From positions 1-64,000 of the forward strand of contig JALHRP010000006.1 in NCBI GenBank assembly GCA_022841365.1: a stretch of DNA of 64,000 nucleotides. Direction: 5' to 3'. Positions 1 to 8,362 of the stretch are shown here, piece by piece. The DNA is from Chitinophagaceae bacterium. Its GTDB lineage: Bacteria > Bacteroidota > Bacteroidia > Chitinophagales > Chitinophagaceae. The notes below the pieces were generated by a model. That model saw only the letters and a program-made list of their open reading frames with translations, had not been told where the DNA came from and did not search any database. How positions within the stretch are numbered: the first letter of the stretch is position 1; each line of letters starts with the position of its first letter. The position numbers and the translations under genes were made by a program.

Positions 1-422
1 TTATGTACCAGCTCAACATGTTTAATCTGTTCTTCATCAAAAATCAGTGAGGGCGAAAAGACAATCATATTCAGCAAAACCGAGAAGCCCAATGCTGTAA
101 TAAAAAAAAGCAGGCTGCTCGTGAGCTTATTGCGTCTTTCAATCTTTAGTAATACCGGCGCCAGCGATGCCTCATTTGCTGATGCAGTTTTTCTTTTTGA
201 AAAAAATTGCTGTATCAGTGCAGCCACAACAATCCCCATAATTATAAAGACAATAAACCAGACAGCTGTATCAAAAAATTCGAAAACAGGGTGATGAATA
301 ATTGAACTTTCTGTTGATGATGTCTTGAAGAACCGCAATATAAAATCTAGTAACAGAAGTGTTGCTACAGGATAAAAGATCCACTGAAGCTTTCTGATGA
401 TGGTTTTTTTACTCTCGTTCAT
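1..422 (-). CDS. Membrane protein of unknown function, C-terminus cut by window edge
   Basis: An open frame runs from an ATG at 422 on the minus strand to the window edge without a stop, giving 140 visible residues. The N-terminus reads MNESKKTIIRKLQWIFYPVA. Three hydrophobic stretches (about residues 14-31, 52-70 and 103-122) look like membrane helices, with a basic loop (FFSKRKTA, then KIERRNK) between the second and third. I do not recognise a family. The gene is partial, so the true length and any C-terminal domain are unknown. Nothing in the visible part suggests an enzyme. Confidence 0.6.
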   Translation of the reverse strand, partial: MNESKKTIIRKLQWIFYPVATLLLLDFILRFFKTSSTESSIIHHPVFEFFDTAVWFIVFIIMGIVVAALIQQFFSKRKTASANEASLAPVLLKIERRNKLTSSLLFFITALGFSVLLNMIVFSPSLIFDEEQIKHVELVH

Positions 423-554
423 CCGGTTTAAGTTAACGATTTTGTTATACCTGTAAATATAACTTTTTAAATGAATGAGTCAGCCAATCTAACTTGAATC
501 AAAGTCTTCTATACCAGCCATATTGTTTATTACTTATGCTCTGTTTTTTCCGAC

Positions 555-965
555 CTATTGTTTATTAAAGTAAACTTCAGCAGGGCCAATTAAATCCCAC
601 AGATTTCCATACAGATCTTCAAACACACAAACGGTTCCATAAGGTTCTGTTACCGGGCCACGAACGATGTTGATGTTTTGATCAAGCAGGTTTTGATAAT
701 CCCGTTGAAACTGATCGGTATGTAAAAATAAAAATACACGTCCACCTGTTTGGTTGCCCACTCTGCTGCGTTGCTCATCTGTTGCAGCTTTGGCTAATAA
801 CAAACAACATCCATCAGAACCGGGCGGACGAACAAGCACCCATCGTTTGGTTTCACTTAAGACTGTATCCTCAATCAAAGTGAAATGTAATTTCTTTGTA
901 TAAAACTCAATGGCTTCGTCGTAATCGCTTACTACAAGTGCAAGATGTGCAATGGATTGTTTCAT
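555..965 (-). CDS. VOC (glyoxalase/bleomycin-resistance) family protein
   Basis: This 136-residue protein has the single-module VOC pattern: an opening strand (QSIAHLALVVSDYDEAIEFY), then FTLIEDTVLS, and a second half ending in VCVFEDLYGNLWDLIGP. The first half offers a metal-ligand-like His (IAHLALVV) and the second half an FEDLYGN turn typical of the fold. The start at 965 (MKQSIAHL) is preferred because the VOC fold begins there; a start at 995 would add ten residues with no family match. The family includes glyoxalases, dioxygenases and antibiotic-binding proteins, and the substrate cannot be inferred. It stands alone between unrelated genes. Confidence 0.85.
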   Translation of the reverse strand: MKQSIAHLALVVSDYDEAIEFYTKKLHFTLIEDTVLSETKRWVLVRPPGSDGCCLLLAKAATDEQRSRVGNQTGGRVFLFLHTDQFQRDYQNLLDQNINIVRGPVTEPYGTVCVFEDLYGNLWDLIGPAEVYFNKQ

Positions 966-1172
966 GTGTTTGTTTGTTATTGATTTTGGCCACATTGGAT
1001 TCCCATCATCATGTTCTGTTGGTATGTTTTGCTTATGGGCATTTATGAAATAAAAATAGGGGTAGATCTTTAGTAAATAGTATTAAACAGAATAGTAAGG
1101 ATATACAGATATTGTTAGTAAAAGGGGTACTATTTTTCTGAACAAAATGGACGCTTGAAGGAGTTTAAGAAA

Positions 1173-1715
1173 TTAAAAGTGTACAACCAAGCCTAATCCA
1201 TTTCGGGTTGCTGCTAATTTTAATTGAACATTATTATGCTGCTTTCCATTCCGATATTTGTTGTTAAAGATTCTTATTCCTTCACGATAATGTTTTGCTG
1301 CATTTATCATTATGATTTCAGCAGTAATTTCCATTCCAGCTGCGCCAGTGATAAGCACTATTGAAGATGTGGGTATTTGTCCGTATGTTCCCCGATTTAA
1401 AAGAATCAAACCTGTCAGGCTCATAACAGTACCAGCACCTGCAATGATCCTGGCAGTGCGTCGTTTGTTTAGTGATTCATCTATCAATTCTGCCACAGCT
1501 TTATCACTGCTGCGAAGTGTATTATGAAATTCAAGCCATGTTACACGCTGATTTCCTAAATAAAAACGTGTAGGGCCTATAAAAGGATTATAAAGCCAGG
1601 CACTGTCAGTACCTCTTTGACGTAGGGCACGCTCGTCTGAGCGACGCTGGGCATCAGTTTCCTGCACTAATATTAATAAGAAGATCAAAAAAAGAAAGCT
1701 TAATGACTTTTTCAA
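1173..1715 (-). CDS. Secreted or membrane-bound protein of unknown function
   Basis: The 180-residue product starts with a clear signal peptide (MKKSLSFLFLIFLLILVQ, probable cleavage after TDA-Q). A charged stretch (RRSDERALRQRG) follows, and then two hydrophobic segments at about residues 88-107 and 114-135 that are rich in Gly, Ala, Ile and Leu. The Gly/Ala-rich double segment resembles the small integral membrane hairpins common in Bacteroidota proteins next to outer-membrane functions, but no family is recognised. The gene is monocistronic, and I see no motif that indicates catalysis. Confidence 0.7.
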   Translation of the reverse strand: MKKSLSFLFLIFLLILVQETDAQRRSDERALRQRGTDSAWLYNPFIGPTRFYLGNQRVTWLEFHNTLRSSDKAVAELIDESLNKRRTARIIAGAGTVMSLTGLILLNRGTYGQIPTSSIVLITGAAGMEITAEIIMINAAKHYREGIRIFNNKYRNGKQHNNVQLKLAATRNGLGLVVHF

Positions 1716-1889
1716 AATTTAATTTTTCTTTTATTAAATACAAAAGATAAAAATGAACATAGAATTTGTATTTTTTTTTAACACCTTCTCATCAACAAAA
1801 TATCGGTGAAAGTTAACAAGAACATGACTTTCACTTTAAACAAAATTCAGACTAATCATCAATGCCTTATTTTCTATTACTAAAACAAA

Positions 1890-3254
1890 TTACATCTCTG
1901 CAAACCGCTTATGAAAATGTGGAATGGTTTCAATGCCTTTATAAAAATTAAAGAGGTCGTATTTCTCGTTCGGGCTGTGCAGGTTATCACTGTCTAACCC
2001 AAAACCCATGAACACGATTTTAATCCCTAACTCTTTTTCAAACAATGCACAGATGGGAATGCTTCCACCACCACGTACAGGAATGGCATCTTTACCAAAC
2101 GTATCTTTTATAGCAGCAGCAGCAGCTTTATATCCTTTACTGTCAATGGGTGTCATGTAAGGTTCGCCACCATGATGCTCGCTTGCTTTTACTGTAACGC
2201 CGGCAGGAGCAATGCTTTGAAAATAACGAATGAGTTTTTCTGTAATCACTTCAGATGATTGATTGGGTACCAGCCTTGCAGAAATTTTTGCAAATGCTTT
2301 CGATGGTAATACGGTCTTTGCACCTTCTCCTGTATAGCCGCCCCAGATACCATTTAATTCCAATGTTGGACGAATACCTGTGCGTTCATTGCTGGTAAAT
2401 CCTTTTTCGCCCCATAGTTCTTTCACTCCCAGATCTGTTTTGTATTCCTCTTCATTGTATGGAGCTGCAGCCATCAGTTTACGTTCTTCAGTTGTGGCTT
2501 CAACCACATCATCATAAAAACCGGGGATGGTGATGTGATTGTTTTCATCATGACAGCTTGCAATCATCTTTGCAAGAATGGTAATGGGGTTTGCTACAGC
2601 ACCACCATATACACCACTATGCAAATCACGGTTGGGGCCTGTAACTTCCACTTCAATATAACTCAGTCCACGTACACCAATATCAATCGAAGGATGTTCC
2701 ATACTGATCATGGCAGTATCACTGATCAACACCACATCAGCTTTCAGCAATTCTTTATTGGCTTTTACAAAGGTTGCAAGATTGGGGCTGCCCACTTCTT
2801 CTTCACCTTCAATACAAAATTTAATATTGGTGCTGAGCGTATTGGTTTGCACCATTGTTTCTAATGCTTTAACATGCATATAAAACTGGCCTTTATCATC
2901 GCAGGAACCACGGGCAAAAATTTTTCCGTCTTTGATCAGTGGTTCAAACGGCGGACTGTTCCATAAATTCAATGGATCGGCCGGCTGTACATCGTAATGA
3001 CCATACACCAATACGGTAGGCTTTGACGGATCAATCATTTTCTCGCCATAAACCAACGGGTGTCCGGCGGTTTCATAAATGGTTACCGTATCGGCACCAG
3101 CTTCCAGTAAACGTTGTTTTACAGCTTCTGCACAGCTAACCATATCGGCTTTGTGTTCACTTTTTGCACTCACGGAGGGGATGCGTAACAGATCAAGCAA
3201 TTCGTTCAAAAAGCGGTCTTTATTTTTTTCCTGATAATCTTTCCAGGCCTGCAT
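1890..3254 (-). CDS. M20 family dipeptidase (zinc metallopeptidase)
   Basis: This 454-residue protein belongs to the M20/M25/M40 dipeptidase family, which hydrolyses dipeptides and short peptides with two zinc ions. The metal-site motifs appear in order: VYGHYDVQPADP (first His-x-Asp), GSCDDKGQ (bridging Asp), EGEEEVGS (general base and ligand Glu), an internal dimerisation lid with DLHSGVYGG, and a C-terminal HSPNEKYDL ligand His. The length matches the family. The start at 3254 (MQAWKDYQEKNKDRF) is preferred because homologues begin there; the frame stays open upstream to 3320 but codes for nothing conserved. No signal peptide is seen, so it is probably cytoplasmic. Confidence 0.93.
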   Translation of the reverse strand: MQAWKDYQEKNKDRFLNELLDLLRIPSVSAKSEHKADMVSCAEAVKQRLLEAGADTVTIYETAGHPLVYGEKMIDPSKPTVLVYGHYDVQPADPLNLWNSPPFEPLIKDGKIFARGSCDDKGQFYMHVKALETMVQTNTLSTNIKFCIEGEEEVGSPNLATFVKANKELLKADVVLISDTAMISMEHPSIDIGVRGLSYIEVEVTGPNRDLHSGVYGGAVANPITILAKMIASCHDENNHITIPGFYDDVVEATTEERKLMAAAPYNEEEYKTDLGVKELWGEKGFTSNERTGIRPTLELNGIWGGYTGEGAKTVLPSKAFAKISARLVPNQSSEVITEKLIRYFQSIAPAGVTVKASEHHGGEPYMTPIDSKGYKAAAAAIKDTFGKDAIPVRGGGSIPICALFEKELGIKIVFMGFGLDSDNLHSPNEKYDLFNFYKGIETIPHFHKRFAEM

Positions 3255-3396
3255 AATTTTCTGATTTGAGATTGATGAATGAAAATCGGATAACGAAAGT
3301 AGGAATTCGTTTCCAAACACTTGCTGATATACTGTTGACTTATTTAATAAATCTCTTGAAGAGTTTAGTTTAGAATAAACTAATAAACTCGTTGAA

Positions 3397-3475
3397 AAGC
3401 TTGGGCTGTGCTTTGTAATTCTCCCCTTTGGGGGTTCTCTGAATGAGAACGAACGAAGTTCAAGTGGGGGCTTGG
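3397..3475 (+). repeat. GC-rich intergenic palindrome family, copy 1
   Basis: This copy opens with the shared lead AAGCTTGGGCTGTGC and then has a CTCCCC/GGGG palindrome and a looser inverted segment ending in GTGGGGGCTTGG. It lies upstream of the dipeptidase gene. The same lead word recurs at 17364 and 19797. Confidence 0.7.
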
Positions 3476-3554
3476 TTAAAAAAATGTGAAGAAGAAAAAA
3501 TGTTTACAATTAATACAACTTTGTAACTGATCCCTCGTTAATATTGCATCTATA

Positions 3555-3618
3555 ACAGCCTCTGCAGATGCTACTTCCCGCTTGCTTGCTTTGTGAAGAT
3601 GTTTTCTGTAGAGGCTGT
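3555..3618. other. Long-loop inverted repeat 3' of the patatin gene
   Basis: A 14-bp inverted repeat (ACAGCCTCTGCAGA against TCTGTAGAGGCTGT, one G-T wobble) encloses a 36-nt loop and ends three bases from the stop codon of the lipase gene. No T-run follows on either side, so it is not a standard terminator. It could be a 3' RNA stability hairpin. Confidence 0.5.
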
Positions 3619-3620
3619 GC

Positions 3621-5780
3621 CTATTTTGGCAACTGATGTAACCGTGTAAGCAGCGGTTGCAGGTTCATCTCCTTCCGTAACATACCATTACACACCTCTT
3701 CAATTCTTGAGATAGCCGCACTGGATAATACCCAGTTCATGGGAACTTTATGTCCATCGAGCGGCAGGTGTAAAGGAATCAGCACTCCGTTATATTCTTT
3801 ACAAACCCTAAACAGTTCTTCATAACTGTAATTGGTATGTCCGTTTCTTACATTCAGCATGGCTCCCAGAATTTCACGTGCATCATTTAAGAATTCAATA
3901 CCTCTGTATTCGCCTTCGCTCTCTTCGCTGAAATGAAACTGCAGCACAAAAAACTCAGCTTTATTTTTATATTTTGAATTTTTTTTGATTGCTTCCAGTG
4001 CTTCGGCAATACCAAGTGCTCCTTTATTTTCATAATAACCACCATCAGCATAATGTAAACGTTTACCGGTTTTCCATTCTATTGCACCTGCAGGTGATAC
4101 AAGCGGAAACCGTGCACTTAAACTGATGGCTGTGCTGTAAGGTAATTGTACCATTGACTTTTTTTGGAGGTCAATTACTTTTTTAAAATTCACAGGATCA
4201 ATTTGCACATTGCTCCAGATGGTTCTTGAGCCGGACTCAACTTCTGTAACATTGATCAATACCACTGCATTGTCTTTTTGCAACGGATTGCCTGCATGTG
4301 TTGAAAAATTTTGAGCAAACAGATTGTTACTGTCCTTTAATCCGGTTGCAGATGCAAAACCATGTTCCCATGTACGTTCCAGTGCGCTTGCACGATCGAA
4401 CAAAGGAATTAAACGGGGCGAAAATGCATTGAGTATTTCTGCAAAAATGAGTTTACCTGTAGTGGCCGATAAAAAATCGTTACAGTAAAATGTTCGTGTT
4501 ACTGTTTTGTAATCGGCAGGTAATGCAGGAGCCTGTGTAAGGGCATTAAAAAAATTTACACCCAGTGTTCCGCCACTCACACTGCTGTAACAAAATACAT
4601 AATCTTTAAAGTTGGGTAAGGAATCCTGCAGCCTTGCCAGCATCATAGATGTAAAACAACCGGTGCGTAATGCACCACCTTCTGCACCAACAAAAATTAC
4701 CGGAAAATTAGCAGTTGTATCCAGTTGTCTTGCTTCAACCCAATCATCAAAGTATTCGTGTATTAATTTTCTATTGTCAGGAAGGTTTGGTTTTATTGCA
4801 ACAGAACGTGCAGGATGATCGTTATTGATCCATGAAAAAAAGAAAACCAGCAACAGTAATGTTAAACGATAGGGTACTTTAAACCGGAGCGGTTGTACTT
4901 TATCCAGTATGTCGAGTGCACAGTAAACAATAATCCAGCAGGCAAAGGCCATGCAGATGAGTGCAGCAGCACCTGCAATGGCATACCCTTCAATGGGTAA
5001 AAAACTAAAGAAGAAAATGAAAACAATTGCAGGTACTAAAAACCAGAAATAAAAACGGTTCATCAGGGGTTTCATAAAAGCAACACCTCCAATTTTTACC
5101 AATACCTGTTTTGGTTGTCCGTCTATTACCTGCAATCGGCTGATCCATCTTTCTTTTGTAACACTGTACAGTTTGGTGAACAGGTATTTCTGCAAACGGG
5201 TGAGTTCCAGTTTATAAAAAACTGTTTTCAGTCTTCCAAAGTAGAGGTGGTACAATAGTAAAATCAACAGCAGTAAAAAAAATAAAATCAGCAGAAAATA
5301 AATCCATGGGTCTTTGTATTGAAATGCATCAATAGAAGTTCCTTTACTTAACCTGCGGTAGGCAATAATAAATCCCCAGCTTACAAATACAACGGGGGCA
5401 AACAAAAAAAACTTCGAGAGGTGTTTCTGAAACAGCTTTCTGAAACGCACTCTTCTTACTTCCAGCTCATGCGTGGTAAGATCAGAAAAATACATGATCA
5501 TGCGGCTTCCAAATTCTGAAGCAACGCTTAAAAAAAGTAAACCGATCCAAAACCAGATCAGGCTTTTCCATTCACTTTTAAAGTCAATGATATAAGTGAG
5601 CAGCATATCCTGTCCCTGCGGTGCTGCAACAAATGCAAATACTACCAACAGTTGAAACAAGAGAATCATCCACAACGGTCTGATGACAGTACCAAAATCT
5701 TTGATGCGTTCCGTCATAAATCCAAAGTTTCTTCTGAACCAGGATCTCAGGCGCCGCTTATTGATGTGTTTGTTGATCAT
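3621..5780 (-). CDS. Patatin-like phospholipase with N-terminal multi-pass membrane domain
   Basis: The 719-residue product has about seven hydrophobic segments in its first half (for example WFWIGLLFLSVASEF, FLLILFFLLLLILLLYHLYF and ICMAFACWIIVYCAL). The second half is patatin-like. The expected glycine-rich oxyanion region is VGAEGGALRTGCF, the nucleophile motif is SSVSGGTLG (Ser in an x-S-x-G context), and the catalytic Asp is in the ADGGYYENKG loop. Patatins are lipid acyl hydrolases with a Ser-Asp dyad, so membrane tethering is plausible. The start at 5780 (MINKHINKRR) is preferred over 5816, which would overlap the upstream gene. It lies 5 bp downstream of the EEP-family gene and is probably co-transcribed with it. 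Confidence 0.85.
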   Translation of the reverse strand: MINKHINKRRLRSWFRRNFGFMTERIKDFGTVIRPLWMILLFQLLVVFAFVAAPQGQDMLLTYIIDFKSEWKSLIWFWIGLLFLSVASEFGSRMIMYFSDLTTHELEVRRVRFRKLFQKHLSKFFLFAPVVFVSWGFIIAYRRLSKGTSIDAFQYKDPWIYFLLILFFLLLLILLLYHLYFGRLKTVFYKLELTRLQKYLFTKLYSVTKERWISRLQVIDGQPKQVLVKIGGVAFMKPLMNRFYFWFLVPAIVFIFFFSFLPIEGYAIAGAAALICMAFACWIIVYCALDILDKVQPLRFKVPYRLTLLLLVFFFSWINNDHPARSVAIKPNLPDNRKLIHEYFDDWVEARQLDTTANFPVIFVGAEGGALRTGCFTSMMLARLQDSLPNFKDYVFCYSSVSGGTLGVNFFNALTQAPALPADYKTVTRTFYCNDFLSATTGKLIFAEILNAFSPRLIPLFDRASALERTWEHGFASATGLKDSNNLFAQNFSTHAGNPLQKDNAVVLINVTEVESGSRTIWSNVQIDPVNFKKVIDLQKKSMVQLPYSTAISLSARFPLVSPAGAIEWKTGKRLHYADGGYYENKGALGIAEALEAIKKNSKYKNKAEFFVLQFHFSEESEGEYRGIEFLNDAREILGAMLNVRNGHTNYSYEELFRVCKEYNGVLIPLHLPLDGHKVPMNWVLSSAAISRIEEVCNGMLRKEMNLQPLLTRLHQLPK

Positions 5781-5785
5781 TGCAA

Positions 5786-6733
5786 TTATAGTTGAATGGT
5801 GATGGCAACAGGACAATGATCTGATGCGCCTTGTTTATCGGTTACGTTCATAAAACGTGGACCGGTGTACTTCGTAGCTTTTGTTACAATTCCTTTGCGT
5901 ACAATCACCGGAACTGCTGTAGGGTTATCGGTTGTAATTTTTTTCGACAGAAAAATGTAATCTATTTGTTTATAACGCTCATCAATGGGAACAGAAGTAG
6001 TATCCCAGAAATGTGTCCATCTTTCTGCAGCATCGGTAATCCTTGTTTGAATGACATTTTCCATCCATGCACTTTCAAGTAATGGTTTTAAACTGGTAGT
6101 TGCATCGGGATAATCGTTGAGGTCGCCCACTACTGCCCACAAATCTTTTTGCGGACTGTTCTTATATTTTTGTTTGATAATGTCAAGCACCGCATTGCAT
6201 TGTGCAATTCGTTTCGGTGCAGTGAGTGCTCTTTTCTGTGCAGGTGTTTTATTACTCCGGTCGAACATGGATTTAAAATGGTTGACAAAAACCGTAAACG
6301 TTTTGCCATTGATGTCAAACTCCACTTCTAAACAATCCCGGGAGAAAATTTTTCCGGTTTCACTGAACTGGTGTGTTTTTACAGGACCAAAAGGTATTTT
6401 GCTTATAACGGCTACATCAATAAAGCGTGGATCTTTTGCATCAATCAGCATCCGGTATTTATAACCTGCAGAAGCCATATGAGTTGATAAAAAATTTCTC
6501 AACGTATCCATATTCTCTACTTCCTGCAAACAAACAATATCTGCTTTGGTTGCTTTGATGGCATCTGCAGTGAGCTTGCGCTCTGTTTGCGTAATGGTTT
6601 GTAAAATGGATTTATCCATAATAAAACCATCTTTAATGGCATTGTCAATTTTGGTTTCAGAAAGGTTTTCATTAAACTTAAAACGGCGGAATAAATTTTC
6701 GCAGTTAAATGTTGCGATGGTGAGTGTAGTCAT
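5786..6733 (-). CDS. Endonuclease/exonuclease/phosphatase (EEP) family protein
   Basis: The 315-residue protein carries the EEP fold. It begins with TIATFNCENLF (metal-binding Asn), followed by DIVCLQEVENMDTL (catalytic Glu), VFVNHFKSM (His), VVGDLNDYPDATTS (Asp and Asn) and the terminal QGASDHCPVAITIQL (Asp-His pair). Family members cleave phosphodiesters in nucleic acids or phospholipids, and the exact substrate is not evident. No signal peptide is visible. Its 5' end overlaps the upstream membrane-protein gene by 29 bp, and the lipase gene follows 5 bp downstream, so the three genes probably form one operon. Confidence 0.9.
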   Translation of the reverse strand: MTTLTIATFNCENLFRRFKFNENLSETKIDNAIKDGFIMDKSILQTITQTERKLTADAIKATKADIVCLQEVENMDTLRNFLSTHMASAGYKYRMLIDAKDPRFIDVAVISKIPFGPVKTHQFSETGKIFSRDCLEVEFDINGKTFTVFVNHFKSMFDRSNKTPAQKRALTAPKRIAQCNAVLDIIKQKYKNSPQKDLWAVVGDLNDYPDATTSLKPLLESAWMENVIQTRITDAAERWTHFWDTTSVPIDERYKQIDYIFLSKKITTDNPTAVPVIVRKGIVTKATKYTGPRFMNVTDKQGASDHCPVAITIQL

Positions 6734-7256
6734 GATGAGAAGGTTTTAGTTTTTGAATAAACAGCAACAGTACCTGCAGTAAGATCCACAATACTGCAAT
6801 GGCCGCTAATACAAACTTGATAGATGCAATCCAGAAGGTGAAATTGGTTTCTGCATCGCTGGCAGTATATTTCAACATTTTCAGAAGAAAATAATTTTCA
6901 ACACAATCGAGCAACCCTGCTGTTAATCCAAACAAAGCAATTTTTTGAGAAAGTTTTTTCATACTTCCTTTTTGCCTGAGTGAAAACCAATAGGAAGCTG
7001 CAAACAAAAACAGGCTGTAGAAAAAAATAAAAACAAAATCAACAGATGTATTTACAATGGCTGTGTAGTGTACCTGTTTGTTTTTCCAGGTTGTAGTAAT
7101 TGCATCAGACTGTTGTTTGGTTTTAGCAAACTCCAGCGAAAGAATACCTGCTTTTGTTCGGGACGATTGTGAAAGAGCGTTTCCGTGCCAACGCATCACA
7201 CTCATCATAATAAGTGTTCCTGTAAAAAGAAACAGTATAACGTAAACAGGCTTCAT
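6705..7256 (-). CDS. Four-helix membrane protein of unknown function
   Basis: The 183-residue protein has hydrophobic segments at about residues 3-20, 75-92, 106-125 and 144-167. A soluble loop of about 50 residues containing TKQQSDAITTTWKNKQVHYT lies between the first and second. The C-terminus (KLKPSHHDYTHHRNI) is His-rich and is encoded by DNA that also encodes the start of the EEP gene. Translational coupling with that gene is likely. No family is recognised with confidence. Confidence 0.7.
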   Translation of the reverse strand: MKPVYVILFLFTGTLIMMSVMRWHGNALSQSSRTKAGILSLEFAKTKQQSDAITTTWKNKQVHYTAIVNTSVDFVFIFFYSLFLFAASYWFSLRQKGSMKKLSQKIALFGLTAGLLDCVENYFLLKMLKYTASDAETNFTFWIASIKFVLAAIAVLWILLQVLLLFIQKLKPSHHDYTHHRNI

Positions 7257-7290
7257 GGCAGTTGGTTCGGCTATGAAGATAAACTTTCAG

Positions 7291-7494
7291 TTACCCAATT
7301 GCAATACCTGAAAGCGGGAAAAGCCACGATTGAGTGAAAGTTAAATTGCTTTGCACCATTGCTTTGCCAAATATATTGTTGATGTATGTTTGATATGAGG
7401 TATTGATTTCTGCATAAGCAGGAGGTGTGAAGGTTTGGGAATAAGACGAAATGATAGAAAATAGCAGTGAAGCTGTAAGCAGTAGTTTTTTCAT
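7291..7494 (-). CDS. Small secreted protein, 67 residues
   Basis: The gene encodes a signal peptide (MKKLLLTASLLFSIISSYSQ) followed by about 47 residues starting TFTPPAYAEINTSY. It lacks cysteines and any known motif. It is supported as a real gene by the clean signal peptide and by a diverged copy of its 5' half found 0.8 kb away at 8155-8283. It may itself be a shortened form of a longer secreted protein family. The spacing to both neighbours is short, but no shared promoter is evident. Confidence 0.5.
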   Translation of the reverse strand: MKKLLLTASLLFSIISSYSQTFTPPAYAEINTSYQTYINNIFGKAMVQSNLTFTQSWLFPLSGIAIG

Positions 7495-7533
7495 GTTAGT
7501 TTTTTTTAAGTGTAATTAGGGAAAGGGAAGAAA

Positions 7534-8058
7534 TTAATAGCGAATATCAAAGCGGCCTTCGGTTATATTTACTTTTTTTGATTGATCATTAACATTTGTA
7601 GCTGAAAAATAAAATGTCCCTGAAATTATATGCCGTATCTGATCATGCACTTTTATAAAAAGCATACCAGAATCGTCCGTATTCATTTTATATAATGTTA
7701 ATTCTGCTAAATACCGCCCGTATGCAAATCCCTTTAAATTTTTAAGAGAATATGAATTCCCTTCAATTAAAAGAAGGCTATCAGTTTCAATACTAACATT
7801 ATTAATACCATTTGTAGTGTTTATAAAAGTATACCAACCGCCACCCGTGCCAGTACCTAAAAAATAGCTATTAGCGACTATCCCAGGCATGCCATTGTTA
7901 TCTTTTGGCACAAAGACTTTCCCATCAATTTTACAGCCAAAAGTCATTGCTCCAATTGTTGTTTCGGGGGGTAGTTGCGGCTCGTTATCTTTTTTACACT
8001 TAGAGTTAAGTAAAAGAGAGGAGAACAGAAGAAGATAAAAAGTGTGTGTCAGTTTCAT
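7534..8058 (-). CDS. Lipoprotein, probable DUF6252 family
   Basis: The 174-residue protein starts with MKLTHTFYLLLFSSLLLNSKC, in which a Cys followed by two Lys gives a lipoprotein signal. The mature part begins NEPQLPPETTIGAMTFGCKI and continues DGKVFVPKDNN. The TFGCxxDGKVFVP pattern is what I recall of the Bacteroidota DUF6252 lipoproteins, which are predicted beta-sandwich proteins of unknown role. The protein ends with an ITEGRFDIRY strand, as these do. It is presumably anchored in the outer or inner membrane facing the periplasm. The family assignment is from memory of the pattern and should be taken as probable. Confidence 0.75.
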   Translation of the reverse strand: MKLTHTFYLLLFSSLLLNSKCKKDNEPQLPPETTIGAMTFGCKIDGKVFVPKDNNGMPGIVANSYFLGTGTGGGWYTFINTTNGINNVSIETDSLLLIEGNSYSLKNLKGFAYGRYLAELTLYKMNTDDSGMLFIKVHDQIRHIISGTFYFSATNVNDQSKKVNITEGRFDIRY

Positions 8059-8154
8059 ACAATGATTGCTGTTTGATGTTCATTGTTCCGGTTCAACAGT
8101 AAGGTAAGAAAAATTCTTCTTATAAACCAGTGATTTAATTTTTTGCAATGTCAG

Positions 8155-8283
8155 CTAAACTGAAAAGTTAAATACTGCCTGTTTTATTTTTAAGACATAA
8201 CCCGTTGTCTTGTTAACTGTAAAAGCTGCTGGCGTGAAGTTTTGAGAAAAAGACAACATAATAGAAAACAGCAATGAAGTGTT
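8155..8283 (-). pseudogene. Decayed paralogue of the 67-residue secreted protein gene
   Basis: On the minus strand this stretch is about 78 percent identical over 59 bp (46 matches by eye) to the signal-peptide half of the gene at 7291-7494. It still reads in frame as SLLFSIMLSFSQNFTPAAF before running to a TAG at 8155-8157. No ATG, GTG or TTG lies at the position of the paralogue's start, and an in-frame TAA lies about 30 bp upstream. The downstream part has no similarity. It looks like the remnant of a tandem duplication that flanked the DUF6252 gene. Confidence 0.6.
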
Positions 8284-8362
8284 GAAATTAATATCTGAGA
8301 ATTAAAATCGACCTGATAGAATAGTTTATGTTTAAGACTGGAAAATCATGGCGGATCAAAAG

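Noticed and set aside
1312-1527. Plus-strand open frame inside the 180-residue protein gene
   Set aside because: It is fully contained in the opposite frame of a gene with a clear signal peptide and has no start context of its own.
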